Below, piece by piece: positions 1-11,459 of a stretch of DNA of 64,000 bases. The notes beneath the pieces are model-generated. The model made no database searches. It saw only the letters and a list, made by a program, of their open reading frames with translations, and was not told where the DNA came from. How positions within the stretch are numbered: position 1 is the stretch's first letter; the number at the start of each line of letters is the position of its first letter. This DNA comes from Planctomycetaceae bacterium (GTDB taxonomy: Bacteria; Planctomycetota; Phycisphaerae; Phycisphaerales; SM1A02), in NCBI GenBank assembly GCA_947490615.1, contig CANLHK010000004.1, forward strand, positions 62,001 to 126,000, given 5' to 3'. The position numbers and the translations under genes are program-made.

Positions 1-2
1 TC

Positions 3-608
3 ATGGATGCACTCGCGGCGCGTTTTCTCACCGAATCGCTGCCGCACGCGGGTGTCCCCTTCGAAGCGGGGCCTGAGCTTTCGATCGCATTGGTTCCTGC
101 GCACGAGGTCATCGAGACACTCTCGCTAGGCGCTGCGGGCGATGCCAGCGATCGGCGCGGACTTCCGCGCGGACCTCGCGCCGCGATTTGCGCGGCGGGT
201 CGTCGTGGTTCGTTTCGCAGCATCTGGACAGCGCCGAGTGAGGTGCTCGTGCAACTGGCTCGTCAGGAGCGCGGGCTCTACATCGCGCCGCGCGTGAGTG
301 CGGTGCGCGAGCGGGTGGCGCGGCATTCATGGGGGGCGTTCGTCCGCGCCCACGCCTCGCGTGGCCACGATGCGGGCGTCGCGTTCCTGGTCAAGATTGC
401 TTCGGAAGAACGCGACGGAGAGCGCGAGCATCTGTGGATTTCGGCGCAGCACGCGGATGGCCGTGGGGGGCGGGGGCTTCTCGCACGGAGCGAGTCCGCA
501 GCTGTCGTCGTGGACTTCACGCTCGAACAGGTCGGCGACTGGCGCGTCGTCGGGTTCTCTGCGGAACTTCCCGAGGTTGGCCCTGAAAGCGCCGATCGAA
601 TCCCCTGA
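3..608 (+). CDS. hypothetical protein, weak DUF2314-like C-terminus, possibly 5' truncated
   Basis: The frame opens at an ATG two bases inside the window, so the real start may lie further upstream. I do not recognise the N-terminal half. Around residues 125-185 a block containing AFLVKI, EREHLWI and LEQVGDWRVV has the spacing of DUF2314 (YegJ-type) domains, where an EHxW motif is followed by a short beta-rich stretch ending near a conserved DW. This similarity is by eye only. Codon use matches the genes downstream, which supports real coding. It ends 28 bp before the DUF58 gene on the same strand, so the two are probably co-transcribed. No signal peptide or membrane segment is visible in the part seen. 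Confidence 0.55.
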   Translation: MDALAARFLTESLPHAGVPFEAGPELSIALVPAHEVIETLSLGAAGDASDRRGLPRGPRAAICAAGRRGSFRSIWTAPSEVLVQLARQERGLYIAPRVSAVRERVARHSWGAFVRAHASRGHDAGVAFLVKIASEERDGEREHLWISAQHADGRGGRGLLARSESAAVVVDFTLEQVGDWRVVGFSAELPEVGPESADRIP

Positions 609-636
609 ATCGCGCGCGCTGCGCCACAATGGTTCC

Positions 637-1788
637 GTGCTCGAGTCCACAGTAAAACCAAAGCGCCGAACCCGACTCGCGACCGCGGGCGTGATCTATG
701 CGTTGGTGGTGCTCGCGGTGGGACTCGCTGCAGGAAGCCGCCCGAACAACTTGTTGGTGTGGGTCTTCAGCTTCCTCGTCGCGGCGCTCATCGTTTCGGG
801 GCTTCTCTCAGGCTTCATGATGATGTCGGTGCGTGCCTTGCGCATCGAGCCGCGTCGCGGGCGTGTTGGTGAGCCGCTCTTGGTGCGCTATGAAATCGCT
901 AATGCGTCGCGGGTGCTCGCTGCCTACGACCTTGGCATCACGGAGCACGGCAAAGGGCAGAATCGCCTGGAAGTCGCGGGGCCCGCGTGGATCCTCCATG
1001 TTGGTCCGCGCGAGAGTCTCCACGGTGAAGCGGTCTTTCGTCCGACGCGTCGCGGACCTGTGCGGCTTGACGAGTTTGAAGTGTCCACGAGTTTTCCGTT
1101 CGGCCTTCTTCGCAAGACGCTGCGTTTCCAGCAGGTGGGCGAAGTGCTCATCCATCCTGAGATCATTCCCTTGCGGCTCGATCTTCTAGCGAAGGTGACC
1201 TCGGCTGGATTTGGTGGTCATCGGCTCAGTGGAAGCTCGGGCGGACACGACGATTTCTTTGGCGTGCGTGAATACCGCCCTGGCGACAGCATTCGCAGCA
1301 TCGCGTGGAAGCGCCTCGCGGGCACGGGAACATTGGCAACCGTGGAGCGCAGTCGTTCGGTGCCGCCGCGGTTGCGCGTGCTCGTCGACCTGCGCACGCC
1401 GACCGATGAACTTCGCGTGGCCGAGGGCGAGGACGCGCGCAGCCTTGAAGAGCGCGCGATTGTGCTCGCGGGGAGTTTCCTCGCGCTCGCCGATCGATTG
1501 GGTTACGAGTATGCGCTGAGTGTCGCGGGATTGGACATCCCACCCGTGGCTCTGCGAAAGGGCCACTTTCACCGTGAGAAACTGATGTCTTCGCTCGCAG
1601 CGCTTGACCTCGACGCACCGCGCGCGCGCGGAAACGGCCTGGCTGCGAGCGATGAGCGCGCGACAGTCGTGGTGGTGCATCCTGACCGCACTGACCTCGC
1701 GGTGGCGCCGAGTGATGCGTGGCACTTCACGGCGCGGCAGTTGGACTCGTTGCGTGAGCGATCGAAGCGACAGGAGTCCGAGCCATGA
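637..1788 (+). CDS. DUF58 domain-containing membrane protein
   Basis: A 383-residue protein starting at GTG 637. The frame stays open further upstream, but that part overlaps the preceding gene. Two hydrophobic segments lie near residues 15-30 and 36-56. A central domain follows with the DUF58 hallmark FFGVREYRPGDSIRSIAWK (about residues 206-224), then a von Willebrand-A-like region beginning LRVLVDLRTP. DUF58 proteins are usually encoded with a MoxR-type ATPase and a TgpA-type transglutaminase and are thought to act at the cell envelope. Here the transglutaminase gene follows directly with an ATGA overlap, so translation is probably coupled. A MoxR gene is not visible and may lie left of the window. 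Confidence 0.9.
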   Translation: MLESTVKPKRRTRLATAGVIYALVVLAVGLAAGSRPNNLLVWVFSFLVAALIVSGLLSGFMMMSVRALRIEPRRGRVGEPLLVRYEIANASRVLAAYDLGITEHGKGQNRLEVAGPAWILHVGPRESLHGEAVFRPTRRGPVRLDEFEVSTSFPFGLLRKTLRFQQVGEVLIHPEIIPLRLDLLAKVTSAGFGGHRLSGSSGGHDDFFGVREYRPGDSIRSIAWKRLAGTGTLATVERSRSVPPRLRVLVDLRTPTDELRVAEGEDARSLEERAIVLAGSFLALADRLGYEYALSVAGLDIPPVALRKGHFHREKLMSSLAALDLDAPRARGNGLAASDERATVVVVHPDRTDLAVAPSDAWHFTARQLDSLRERSKRQESEP

Positions 1789-4079
1789 CGCTGCTTCGGC
1801 AGTATCGCGTGTCGAGCTTTGTCCTCGTGCTCTTGGCGATGGTCGCGTTCTCCATCGCGGAACTGGACTTTGCGATGCTGTTCTTCAGTGTCGTGCTCGC
1901 CGTGCTGGCGTGGTATGTCACCGAGGGTCCGCGCGGACGGACCTTGCCGGAGTGGGTTGCCAATGCGCTGATCCTCGCACTGTTGGGCTACAGCGGATTT
2001 GAGTTTGTGGTGCGCGGCACCATCGAAGACGCCATGGGATCGCTTGGCCGATTCCTGCTCTGGTTGTTGCTCATCAAGCTCTTCGCCAAGCGAACCCGGC
2101 ATGAGGATCGGCAGCGATTCACGCTCGCGACGATGCTGGTCCTCACGGGTTGCCTCGAGAGCGTCGATCTTTCCTTTGGCGCGCTGGTCCTCGCCTACGC
2201 GGCGCTGGCGGCGTGGACGGCGATGTTGTGGCGGCTTTCGCTTGGAGCCGACGCTGCCCGCGCGGCGCGCGCCACGGAGCACGGATTTGCGCCGCCGCTC
2301 GAGATCACCTTTGGTCGGCGCGCGTCGCCGCAGTTTCGATGGATGGCCTTGAGCAGCGTGCTGCTGATCTTTGTGGGGAGTGTCGTGGGATTCTTTCTCT
2401 TCCCGCGCTTTGCAGCAGTCGGGCTTGGCGGGATGACCCAGGGCAGCGTGACGGGTTTCAATGATGAGATTGATCTGCGCGGTGGCGATCGCATCACCGA
2501 GAGTCGTCGCGAGCTCTTCACGCTGCAGTGGTTCGATGGGCAGAGTGAGGCAGGGCCATCAGCGCGGCCTCTGTTGTTGCGCGGCGCGGTGCTCGACTCC
2601 TACGACATCGGCGGGCAGCGCTGGTATTCGAGGCGCGGCGGACAGTCGGTCGGAACGCTGCGCACTGCAACCAACGGCGACATGACCCCGCTCGCGCACA
2701 GTGAAACAGGGGAGGCACTCACCGCGCGATTTCGCGCGCGATTTGAGATGCGCTCGCTCGCGAGCGATGTGCTCTTCTCGGTCTACGCACCCGTGGCGAT
2801 TGCCACGAGCGAGTCGCGCACGGTGTCGATCGACCCAAACACGCTGCTGCTTCGAGACGCCTCAGACGATCGCGGTGGACGGCTTTGGTACTACGAACTC
2901 TTGACGAACCCGCAGCCAGACGCGCCACTGCTCGCGAGTCTCTCGAAACAGGCGCGGAGCCGTCCAAGTGGTGCGGGCGTGGGCTTCCCTGTCGCGGAGG
3001 TCGAGCCGATCGCGCGGCGGATCGTCGATGAGGTGTCGCGCACGGCCAATCTCCCACCCGAGCCCGAGGCGGGCGCGCCGCCCGAGGCGCGCTGGACGCG
3101 CAACCGCGAGGTCGCGCGTGCCATCGCGAGTTGGATGAAGTCGAACTTCACCTACACCACCGATCTCTCGGGTTTTGGCCGCATTCCTGGCGAAGATCCC
3201 ATCGTGAGTTTCCTCGAGCGCTACCGCTCAGGTCATTGCGAGTACTTCGCCAGCGCGTTGTGCGCGGTGTTGCGAAGTCTCGGCATCGAGTCGCGCATCG
3301 TGACGGGGTTCATCGCGCTCGAGTACGACGAGCGCGCGCGCTCGTACACCGTTCGAGAGTCCAACGCGCATGCGTGGGTCGAAGTGCGAACCGCCGAGTA
3401 CGGTTGGACCGCCGTCGACGCGACGCCCGAGGAGAGTCTCTTTGCGATTCAGGAGCGGAACCGATCGTTCGCCGACCGCTTCCGCTGGATCTACAGCAGA
3501 CTGGAGTTCTTGTGGAACTCGAGCGTCGTGTCCTACGACGCTTCGACGCAAGAGGAGTTTGCTCAGCGCATGCAGTCGGGCTGGTACGAAGCGTTGGCGT
3601 CCCGCTTTGATGTCATCAACAGTCGCATGCAAGCCATCGCACAAAGCCTGAGCCTCGGCAGCGCGGGGAAGATCTGGTTTGGCGTGATTGGTGTTGGGTT
3701 GGCGACGGCGGGTCTCGCGATGCTCATCCGATTTGTGCAGCGGAGAGGACTCCGCATGGCACTGCGCATTGATCGACTGCCTCCGCGCGAGCAGGCGCGG
3801 ATCCAGCGGGACGCCGTCTTCTACATCGACGCGTTGCGCATGCTCGGCAGTGCTGGTGTGAGCAAGCCAGCGCATCTCTCCGCGAGAGGATTTGCCGAGG
3901 CCCTCAGCGCGCGCGATGCCTCGATCGGCGCTGCATTCGCGCCGATCGCAGAGGCGTACTACAAGGTCCGATACGGCCGTCTTTCGCCGAGCAAGTCTGA
4001 GGCGAGCGCCCACTCCGCGCTGATTCTCGCGCTGCGAGAGGTGCTTCGCCACAACTCGCGCGCGCGGAAGACCGATTGA
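1785..4079 (+). CDS. TgpA-like membrane transglutaminase
   Basis: A 764-residue protein of the TgpA/DUF3488 type. The N-terminus carries several membrane segments (about residues 10-200), a periplasmic transglutaminase-like core follows, and one more membrane segment lies near residues 630-650 before a short cytoplasmic DUF4129-like tail. The cysteine-protease-like triad is visible: Cys485 in SGHCEYFA, His529 in SNAHAWVEV and Asp545 in AVDATPEE. In Pseudomonas TgpA the family is an essential inner-membrane protein with a periplasmic transglutaminase domain; the substrate here is unknown. ATG 1785 overlaps the DUF58 stop (ATGA), so the two proteins are likely made together. Confidence 0.93.
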   Translation: MTLLRQYRVSSFVLVLLAMVAFSIAELDFAMLFFSVVLAVLAWYVTEGPRGRTLPEWVANALILALLGYSGFEFVVRGTIEDAMGSLGRFLLWLLLIKLFAKRTRHEDRQRFTLATMLVLTGCLESVDLSFGALVLAYAALAAWTAMLWRLSLGADAARAARATEHGFAPPLEITFGRRASPQFRWMALSSVLLIFVGSVVGFFLFPRFAAVGLGGMTQGSVTGFNDEIDLRGGDRITESRRELFTLQWFDGQSEAGPSARPLLLRGAVLDSYDIGGQRWYSRRGGQSVGTLRTATNGDMTPLAHSETGEALTARFRARFEMRSLASDVLFSVYAPVAIATSESRTVSIDPNTLLLRDASDDRGGRLWYYELLTNPQPDAPLLASLSKQARSRPSGAGVGFPVAEVEPIARRIVDEVSRTANLPPEPEAGAPPEARWTRNREVARAIASWMKSNFTYTTDLSGFGRIPGEDPIVSFLERYRSGHCEYFASALCAVLRSLGIESRIVTGFIALEYDERARSYTVRESNAHAWVEVRTAEYGWTAVDATPEESLFAIQERNRSFADRFRWIYSRLEFLWNSSVVSYDASTQEEFAQRMQSGWYEALASRFDVINSRMQAIAQSLSLGSAGKIWFGVIGVGLATAGLAMLIRFVQRRGLRMALRIDRLPPREQARIQRDAVFYIDALRMLGSAGVSKPAHLSARGFAEALSARDASIGAAFAPIAEAYYKVRYGRLSPSKSEASAHSALILALREVLRHNSRARKTD

Positions 4080-4136
4080 ACCTCGTCCGCCTCTGGCCGT
4101 CGTCGGGGGCGGTTCGTCCGCGCAGTCGGAGCTCCA

Positions 4137-4997
4137 ATGCCAGCATCACGATCTAGAACTACAGAGTGGCGTCGTTCGCTCGAACAACTTCGCGCGCGTG
4201 AAGGCGCCATCGAAATCGCCGTTGCACACGATCATCCTGGTGGAGACGAAGCCATCCTCGGCGCGGCCGATCTGGTGTGGCGCGTGCGCGTGCTCGATCT
4301 CACCGAGAAGGAAGTCTCCGTCGATCTTCCCTTTGCGCTCGGTCGAGCTATCGAGCTTCCTGTTGGAACCGAACTCGTCGCCGCGATCGCCATCGGACAG
4401 AACCGTTGGATGTTCCGCAGCAAGGTCAAGGGAGCTTGGACGCCGCGCGCGCCGTTCCCGCGATCGCATCGCGGTGTCTGCCTCACGCTTCCTGATCATG
4501 TCGAGCGTTGCCTGCGACGCAGCACGCGCGTGGAAGTCGCGCAGATGAATACGCCCGCGGTCGAGATGTGGCCGCTCCTTGAGCCGCGTTCCGCGATGCC
4601 CGCCGAGCGCGCGAGCGAGTTGGCGTTCCGCGCATCGCAGAGTGGCGGCACGACCGCCCCGATCGGCGAAGAGCTCATGCCGACGGTGGGACCGCGCTTC
4701 TGCGCGTCGTTGGTCAATCTCGGTGGCGGTGGACTCGGCGTGCTTGTCGAGTCAGGTGACTCGGCAGTCCTTTCACGCCAGCGACTGTTCTGGATCCGCT
4801 TCACGCTCGGCGGCATCACGCCCGTTCCGATCTGCGCCACGGCGCGCGTCGTGCACACGCACATGGACAGCTCGCATCGCACCTACGCGGGTATCTCCTT
4901 TGACTTCGACTTCAATCCCGCGCATCAGCGCGTGGTGGCCGAGCAGATCGTGCAAGCGATCGCGCGGTTGACGGGTGCGCAGAAGCGCGCCGCCTGA
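4137..4997 (+). CDS. PilZ-like protein, degenerate c-di-GMP site
   Basis: A 286-residue soluble protein with the two-part layout of YcgR-type PilZ proteins. An N-terminal beta domain (about 35-125) contains WRVRVLDLTEKEVSVDLP. A C-terminal domain begins with the RxxxR motif as RRSTR (residues 127-131). The second PilZ motif, normally D/N-x-S-x-x-G, reads NLGGGG from Asn194, so the serine is replaced by glycine. PilZ domains bind cyclic di-GMP and control motility, adhesion or polymer secretion; whether this one still binds is uncertain. It lies 57 bp after the transglutaminase gene and may be the last gene of that operon. GGAG about nine bases before ATG 4137 may serve as ribosome site. Confidence 0.65.
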   Translation: MPASRSRTTEWRRSLEQLRAREGAIEIAVAHDHPGGDEAILGAADLVWRVRVLDLTEKEVSVDLPFALGRAIELPVGTELVAAIAIGQNRWMFRSKVKGAWTPRAPFPRSHRGVCLTLPDHVERCLRRSTRVEVAQMNTPAVEMWPLLEPRSAMPAERASELAFRASQSGGTTAPIGEELMPTVGPRFCASLVNLGGGGLGVLVESGDSAVLSRQRLFWIRFTLGGITPVPICATARVVHTHMDSSHRTYAGISFDFDFNPAHQRVVAEQIVQAIARLTGAQKRAA

Positions 4998-5029
4998 GCG
5001 TCGCGCACTTCCGCCGATGACGCACTCAC

Positions 5030-5070
5030 AAAAAACGAAACAGGGCGCCTTTCCGCAGGCGCCCCGTCCC
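5030..5070 (-). terminator. rho-independent terminator of the PEP-CTERM gene
   Basis: An 8-bp GC-rich stem (GGGCGCCT at 5043-5050 pairing with AGGCGCCC at 5057-5064) encloses a 6-base loop. Read on the minus strand it is followed by a T-rich run (complement of 5030-5040). On the plus strand the hairpin is followed by GTCCCGTTTGTTTG, so it may also stop transcripts arriving from the PilZ-like gene. Confidence 0.85.
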
Positions 5071-5096
5071 GTTTGTTTGCTCGAAGACCCTACGCA

Positions 5097-5759
5097 TCAA
5101 CCGCGACGGCGGCGACCCGCGAGTCCTGCCAATCCAAGCAATGCCATCACGCTCGGTGCGGGCACGGTGGTGTAAGCAAGGAAGTTTCCCGAGGTCGAGG
5201 CAGAGCCCCAACCCGAGGTCGCGAGATCGCTGCGCGAGAGGTGATCGACGCCAGGATCGGTGCCGCCGCCACCCGAGGTGGCGACATCGAAGTAGAGAGT
5301 CTGTCCAGCAGAGAGCCCCATCGACGCGAGCGAAAAGGTCCAGCTCACGGTGTTGCCGGCGACGGAGTTGGTCAGAACGGTCTCGCTCCCCCAGTTCCAC
5401 GCCGCGCCCGTCCAAGAGACCAGCTGCGAGTTGCTCGTGGCCGCATCGACCCACGACCCGATGAAGTAATCGATGTTGCTCGTGACATTCACGGGACGCG
5501 ACCACGCGTTGGAGCTGGTGCCAGCACCCGTGGTGTTGAAGAACAACATGTACTTCGTCCAGGTCTGGAAACCGCGCGTCGAGACCGCGATGGTCAGGTC
5601 GACGCCATTGTCCGACACATCGACCGAAGAGATGTCGAGGTTGTCGAGGCCATTGTCAAAGGTGTCGAAGGTGGCATCGGTGTAGAGATCGGCCGCAGCA
5701 ACCGCTGCAATGGATCCGATCGACGCCGCGACAGCAGTCGCGAGTTGCGAGAACTTCAT
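5097..5759 (-). CDS. PEP-CTERM sorting domain protein
   Basis: A 220-residue exported protein. The N-terminus MKFSQLATAVAASIGSIAAV is a signal peptide ending near AAADLY. The body is rich in Ser, Thr, Asn and Trp and looks like a secreted beta-sandwich. The C-terminus VPAPSVMALLGLAGLAGRRR has the three parts of a PEP-CTERM signal: a Pro motif (PAP), a hydrophobic helix and an Arg cluster. In this system an exosortase processes the protein during transfer to the outer surface; no exosortase gene is in the window. The start has a clear Shine-Dalgarno AGGAG (5765-5769) and a strong terminator follows the stop, so this is a single-gene unit. Confidence 0.9.
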   Translation of the reverse strand: MKFSQLATAVAASIGSIAAVAAADLYTDATFDTFDNGLDNLDISSVDVSDNGVDLTIAVSTRGFQTWTKYMLFFNTTGAGTSSNAWSRPVNVTSNIDYFIGSWVDAATSNSQLVSWTGAAWNWGSETVLTNSVAGNTVSWTFSLASMGLSAGQTLYFDVATSGGGGTDPGVDHLSRSDLATSGWGSASTSGNFLAYTTVPAPSVMALLGLAGLAGRRRRG

Positions 5760-5874
5760 CTTTGCTCCTAAGTGTGGTTCTGCGCGCGGGGGGAACTTCG
5801 GCGCAGCCGTGAGGGATCACGGAGAGGGACAGGAAGGGACAGGACAGATTTGCAGACAGGACTCAGAACAGATT

Positions 5875-5901
5875 CTCCGAAGAAGAGGGAGTTCTTCGGA
5901 G
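5875..5901. repeat. perfect 10-bp inverted repeat
   Basis: CTCCGAAGAA (5875-5884) and TTCTTCGGAG (5892-5901) form a perfect hairpin with a 7-base loop in the 264-bp gap between pabB and the PEP-CTERM gene. No T-run follows on either strand, so it is not a classical terminator. It may lie in the 3' end of the pabB transcript or upstream of the PEP-CTERM promoter. Confidence 0.55.
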
Positions 5902-6023
5902 TGCGTGAGTATGGCGAAACGGCTGGTTCTCCACAATCGACCTGCCGCGTGACGGCACGGAATCCTGCAAAAAGATGCAGAACGCGGACCACCCCCATCG
6001 TGCGGCAAGGACTTACGCGAGAG

Positions 6024-7352
6024 CTACCGCTCGAGAAGCTGCGCGATCGCGCGCACTTTGGCGTGGGTCTCAGCGACTTCCGACCATGGATCGCTCTCGG
6101 CAACGATGCCGCAGCCCGCGTGATAGCAGAGTGGATGCGCGCCATCGGAGGACGCTGCGCCAATCTGCGCGGTGCGAATCGCCACGCTCAACGCAGCGTG
6201 ACCCGAGCGCGCGATGAAGCCGAGCGCGCCGCAGTAATAGCCGCGCGCGTGCGGTTCCAACTCATCGATGATCTGCATCGCGCGAATCTTCGGTGCACCC
6301 GTGACTGATCCAGGCGGGAACGACGCTGCAAGCAAGTCGAGCCACGACACCTCATCGCGCAACTGCGCGGAGATCTCGGCGACTCCATGGTGCACGGTGC
6401 GATGGGTCTCGAGCACGCGTGGTTGTGCCACGCAGACCGAACCAATCGTCGCGACGCGGCCGAGATCGTTGCGCATGAGGTCGACGATCATCGCGAGTTC
6501 CGCCGCGTCTTTCCCGCTCTCGGCGAGTTCTCGCGCATCGACCGTCGATGGTCGCGTGCCCTTGATCGGTCGCGTGACAATCGAGCCATCGGGCCGCGCG
6601 CGCAGGAAGAGCTCAGGGCTCATCGACACCAAATGTTCGCCGTTAGGAAGATCAATCGACGCGCCAAACCAGGCGCGGTTTTCCGTGATGGCCGCGTGCG
6701 CGAATCCGCGGAGACTGCCTTCAAGCGAGCCTGAAAAGCGTCGCGCGATGTTCGCCTGAAAGGCATCACCCGCGCGGATGTACTCGACAGCACGCGCAGC
6801 TCCCGCTGCGTAATGCGAGTCACTGGTGTCGGGTTCAAGCGCGCGCAATCGCCACGGCGCCGCGCCGCACATCGGTTGGAGCGCAGGTGGGCAACCGATG
6901 GCATGGAGTGATCCATCGGAATGATCCACACACCACGCGTCTTCACACCACAAGAGGACCGCATAGGGCGCAGGATTGCCGCGATGCGCTGCGCTGGCGG
7001 TGCCTGGCTCAAAGCAGGCGCCGAGTCCGTAGCCGAGCGCCACGATCCAACCGCCGTCAAACGGAGGAACGCGCGCAGTGCTGTGGTGCGCGCGTGGTGC
7101 GAGCATCGTCAAAGTGCGAGGCGTGCGCGCGAGTGCTGCGTCGAGCGCGGCGAGCGCGCCCTCTGCGTCGAGCGCGCCGTCGATCACCACGGCCTCGCGT
7201 GGCGACGCAAAGATCGACCAAGAGTTCTGCGCGCCGCCCTCGCCGCCCGAGACCAACGCCGCGAGCGGTGCTGTGCGCGGCCAACGCAGCAACACATCCG
7301 CGGCAGACGCAGAGGTGTCAGGGGCGTTGATCGCCAGCGTCGTCGCGGTCAT
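6024..7352 (-). CDS. pabB: aminodeoxychorismate synthase component I (PabB type)
   Basis: A 442-residue chorismate-binding enzyme. It makes 4-amino-4-deoxychorismate from chorismate and ammonia for folate synthesis, normally with a PabA glutaminase partner. The signatures PIKGTRPS, MRNDLGRV, FPPGSVTGAPKIRAM and YCGALGFI are all present. The lysine in PIKGT (Lys264) is typical of PabB; TrpE enzymes have PIAGT, so this is not anthranilate synthase. ATG 7352 is preferred over an upstream TTG because a TACCAT -10-like box lies eight bases before it. No pabA or pabC is adjacent. It is divergent from ppdK. Confidence 0.9.
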   Translation of the reverse strand: MTATTLAINAPDTSASAADVLLRWPRTAPLAALVSGGEGGAQNSWSIFASPREAVVIDGALDAEGALAALDAALARTPRTLTMLAPRAHHSTARVPPFDGGWIVALGYGLGACFEPGTASAAHRGNPAPYAVLLWCEDAWCVDHSDGSLHAIGCPPALQPMCGAAPWRLRALEPDTSDSHYAAGAARAVEYIRAGDAFQANIARRFSGSLEGSLRGFAHAAITENRAWFGASIDLPNGEHLVSMSPELFLRARPDGSIVTRPIKGTRPSTVDARELAESGKDAAELAMIVDLMRNDLGRVATIGSVCVAQPRVLETHRTVHHGVAEISAQLRDEVSWLDLLAASFPPGSVTGAPKIRAMQIIDELEPHARGYYCGALGFIARSGHAALSVAIRTAQIGAASSDGAHPLCYHAGCGIVAESDPWSEVAETHAKVRAIAQLLER

Positions 7353-7360
7353 GGGCCGCG

Positions 7361-7366
7361 ATGGTA
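7361..7366 (-). promoter_or_regulatory. -10-like box TACCAT for pabB
   Basis: TACCAT on the minus strand ends eight bases before the pabB ATG. That would put the transcription start about one or two bases upstream of the start codon, an essentially leaderless message. No -35 consensus is seen. Confidence 0.45.
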
Positions 7367-7503
7367 CGACGCGGCAGCGCGCGCTTGCGCTGATTTCCTC
7401 GGGCTGCGCAAGCAATCGTGCTGTCGCGCAACTTGTACACTCCTCGATTCACCGCGGCCGGAAGACGCCGCGAACGCACACACCGAGAAAGCACGAAACC
7501 ATC

Positions 7504-10266
<2,763 letters not shown>

Positions 10267-10310
10267 GCGCGGACGCGGAGTGAGGCGGCTGTTGGTGGTT
10301 TCGATTTGAT

Positions 10311-10347
10311 CAACGCCCGCGGTGAAGGCCGCGGGCGTTGTTCTTTG
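10311..10347 (+). terminator. rho-independent terminator after ppdK
   Basis: A perfect 12-bp stem, CAACGCCCGCGG (10311-10322) pairing with CCGCGGGCGTTG (10329-10340), with a 6-base loop and followed by TTCTTTG. It lies between the convergent ppdK and acyltransferase genes. On the minus strand the trailing sequence is less T-rich, so the main direction is plus. Confidence 0.88.
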
Positions 10348-10371
10348 TGCGGTGAGATGCATCGGCCGCGC

Positions 10372-11265
10372 TCATGGGAAGAACCGTCGCAGCTGGGTTT
10401 GTCGTGCGATCGCCGTCACGACACCACTGATGAAAAGCGCGGCAACAAAGAGAGGTAACCCGGAAACTCCCACATAGCGCAGTGGGAAGATCACCATGGC
10501 GTGTACCAGGTAGATGCCGCCTGTCAGCGATGCGACCGCGACGAGCCAGTGGGGCGGTGCCGGCTGAGGCGCACGACAGAGGCAGATGGTTCCGAGGGCG
10601 ACGAGAAAGTAGTTCAGCCACACGTGCGTGGTGACAAGGCAGAGCGCGACAGCAGCGATGATGGCGAGCAAGCCAAGCGCGGCCCATGCACGGCTTCCGC
10701 TGCGCGGAAGGATCCTGCATGTGCCGATCGCGGTTGCGAATCCGAAACCAGCGACAAGCATTTGCGGCGCTGGCGGATCGCTCATGGAGAGTCCCGTCAT
10801 ACTCACTGCCGCAATCAGTCCAGCAACGACGGCCGACAGCCATGCAACCGACTTCCAGTGCACCCGCTCGCCGAGCAGAAGCAGCATTCCACTTGTCGCG
10901 GCCAACGCAGGTAGATACCAAAGGTGAATCGACGGGCCAGTGAGAAGCATGGACGGTCTCGCGAGTGCGAGCGGGTCGTTGCCCTTGATGATGCTTCGAA
11001 CAACAAGCACAACGGCGTACGGAACACACCAAGCCAGCCAGAGGAACAGCACCTCGCGAATGCGCGCCCGCAATCGTGGGCTGTTCGAGGCATCGATCGT
11101 AAATGTGGTTGAGATGGTGAGGAATCCGACGACCGCGAGGATCGCAGCGTTGATCGACGCTGGGCGCGCATGCCCCAGCACGACGAGGCTACAAAAGACG
11201 CAACGCAGTAGCTCGGGGTAGCTCCGGTTGTGGATCTGCGCGCGGTCAGGCGATTGCGAGCTCAC
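10372..11265 (-). CDS. acyltransferase 3 family membrane protein
   Basis: A 297-residue polytopic protein with about nine or ten hydrophobic segments. The N-terminus contains YPELLRCVFCSLVVLGHARP, matching the family opening in which an Arg is followed about ten residues later by the conserved His of VxxxH. Near the C-terminus GGIYLVH matches the family's typical last motif. Members move acyl groups such as acetate or succinate onto extracellular sugars, peptidoglycan or lipids. The start used is GTG 11265. No glycosyltransferase or polymer operon is adjacent, so the substrate cannot be inferred. Confidence 0.8.
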   Translation of the reverse strand: MSSQSPDRAQIHNRSYPELLRCVFCSLVVLGHARPASINAAILAVVGFLTISTTFTIDASNSPRLRARIREVLFLWLAWCVPYAVVLVVRSIIKGNDPLALARPSMLLTGPSIHLWYLPALAATSGMLLLLGERVHWKSVAWLSAVVAGLIAAVSMTGLSMSDPPAPQMLVAGFGFATAIGTCRILPRSGSRAWAALGLLAIIAAVALCLVTTHVWLNYFLVALGTICLCRAPQPAPPHWLVAVASLTGGIYLVHAMVIFPLRYVGVSGLPLFVAALFISGVVTAIARQTQLRRFFP

Positions 11266-11447
11266 GGCGGTTTATCGACTGCGATTGGTTTCGACTGCAA
11301 CGACCGGTCGCGCTTCCCGCCGCTGAGAAGCGATGGGTCGCTCGAAGCAGGTAGATACCCGTTGTCGCGGTGTTGAGTTCTTTCTGCGGTGCTCCCTGGA
11401 TCACGGTGCGCTCCCACAGCTGCCGCAATCACGGGATTCCAGTGAGG

Positions 11448-11453
11448 TAAGCT
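11448..11453 (+). promoter_or_regulatory. leaderless -10 box TAAGCT before the helicase gene
   Basis: TAAGCT followed by exactly six bases and ATG 11460. It fits the TAnnnT-N6-start arrangement seen repeatedly in this window. Confidence 0.45.
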
Positions 11454-11459
11454 TGACGC

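Noticed and set aside
5073-5771. 232-codon plus-strand frame opposite the PEP-CTERM gene
   Set aside because: The minus-strand protein has signal peptide, PEP-CTERM, ribosome site and terminator; the plus frame has none.
10310-11032. 240-codon minus-strand frame in another phase of the acyltransferase gene
   Set aside because: The 297-residue frame has the membrane segments and family motifs; this one is Cys/Arg/His-rich noise.
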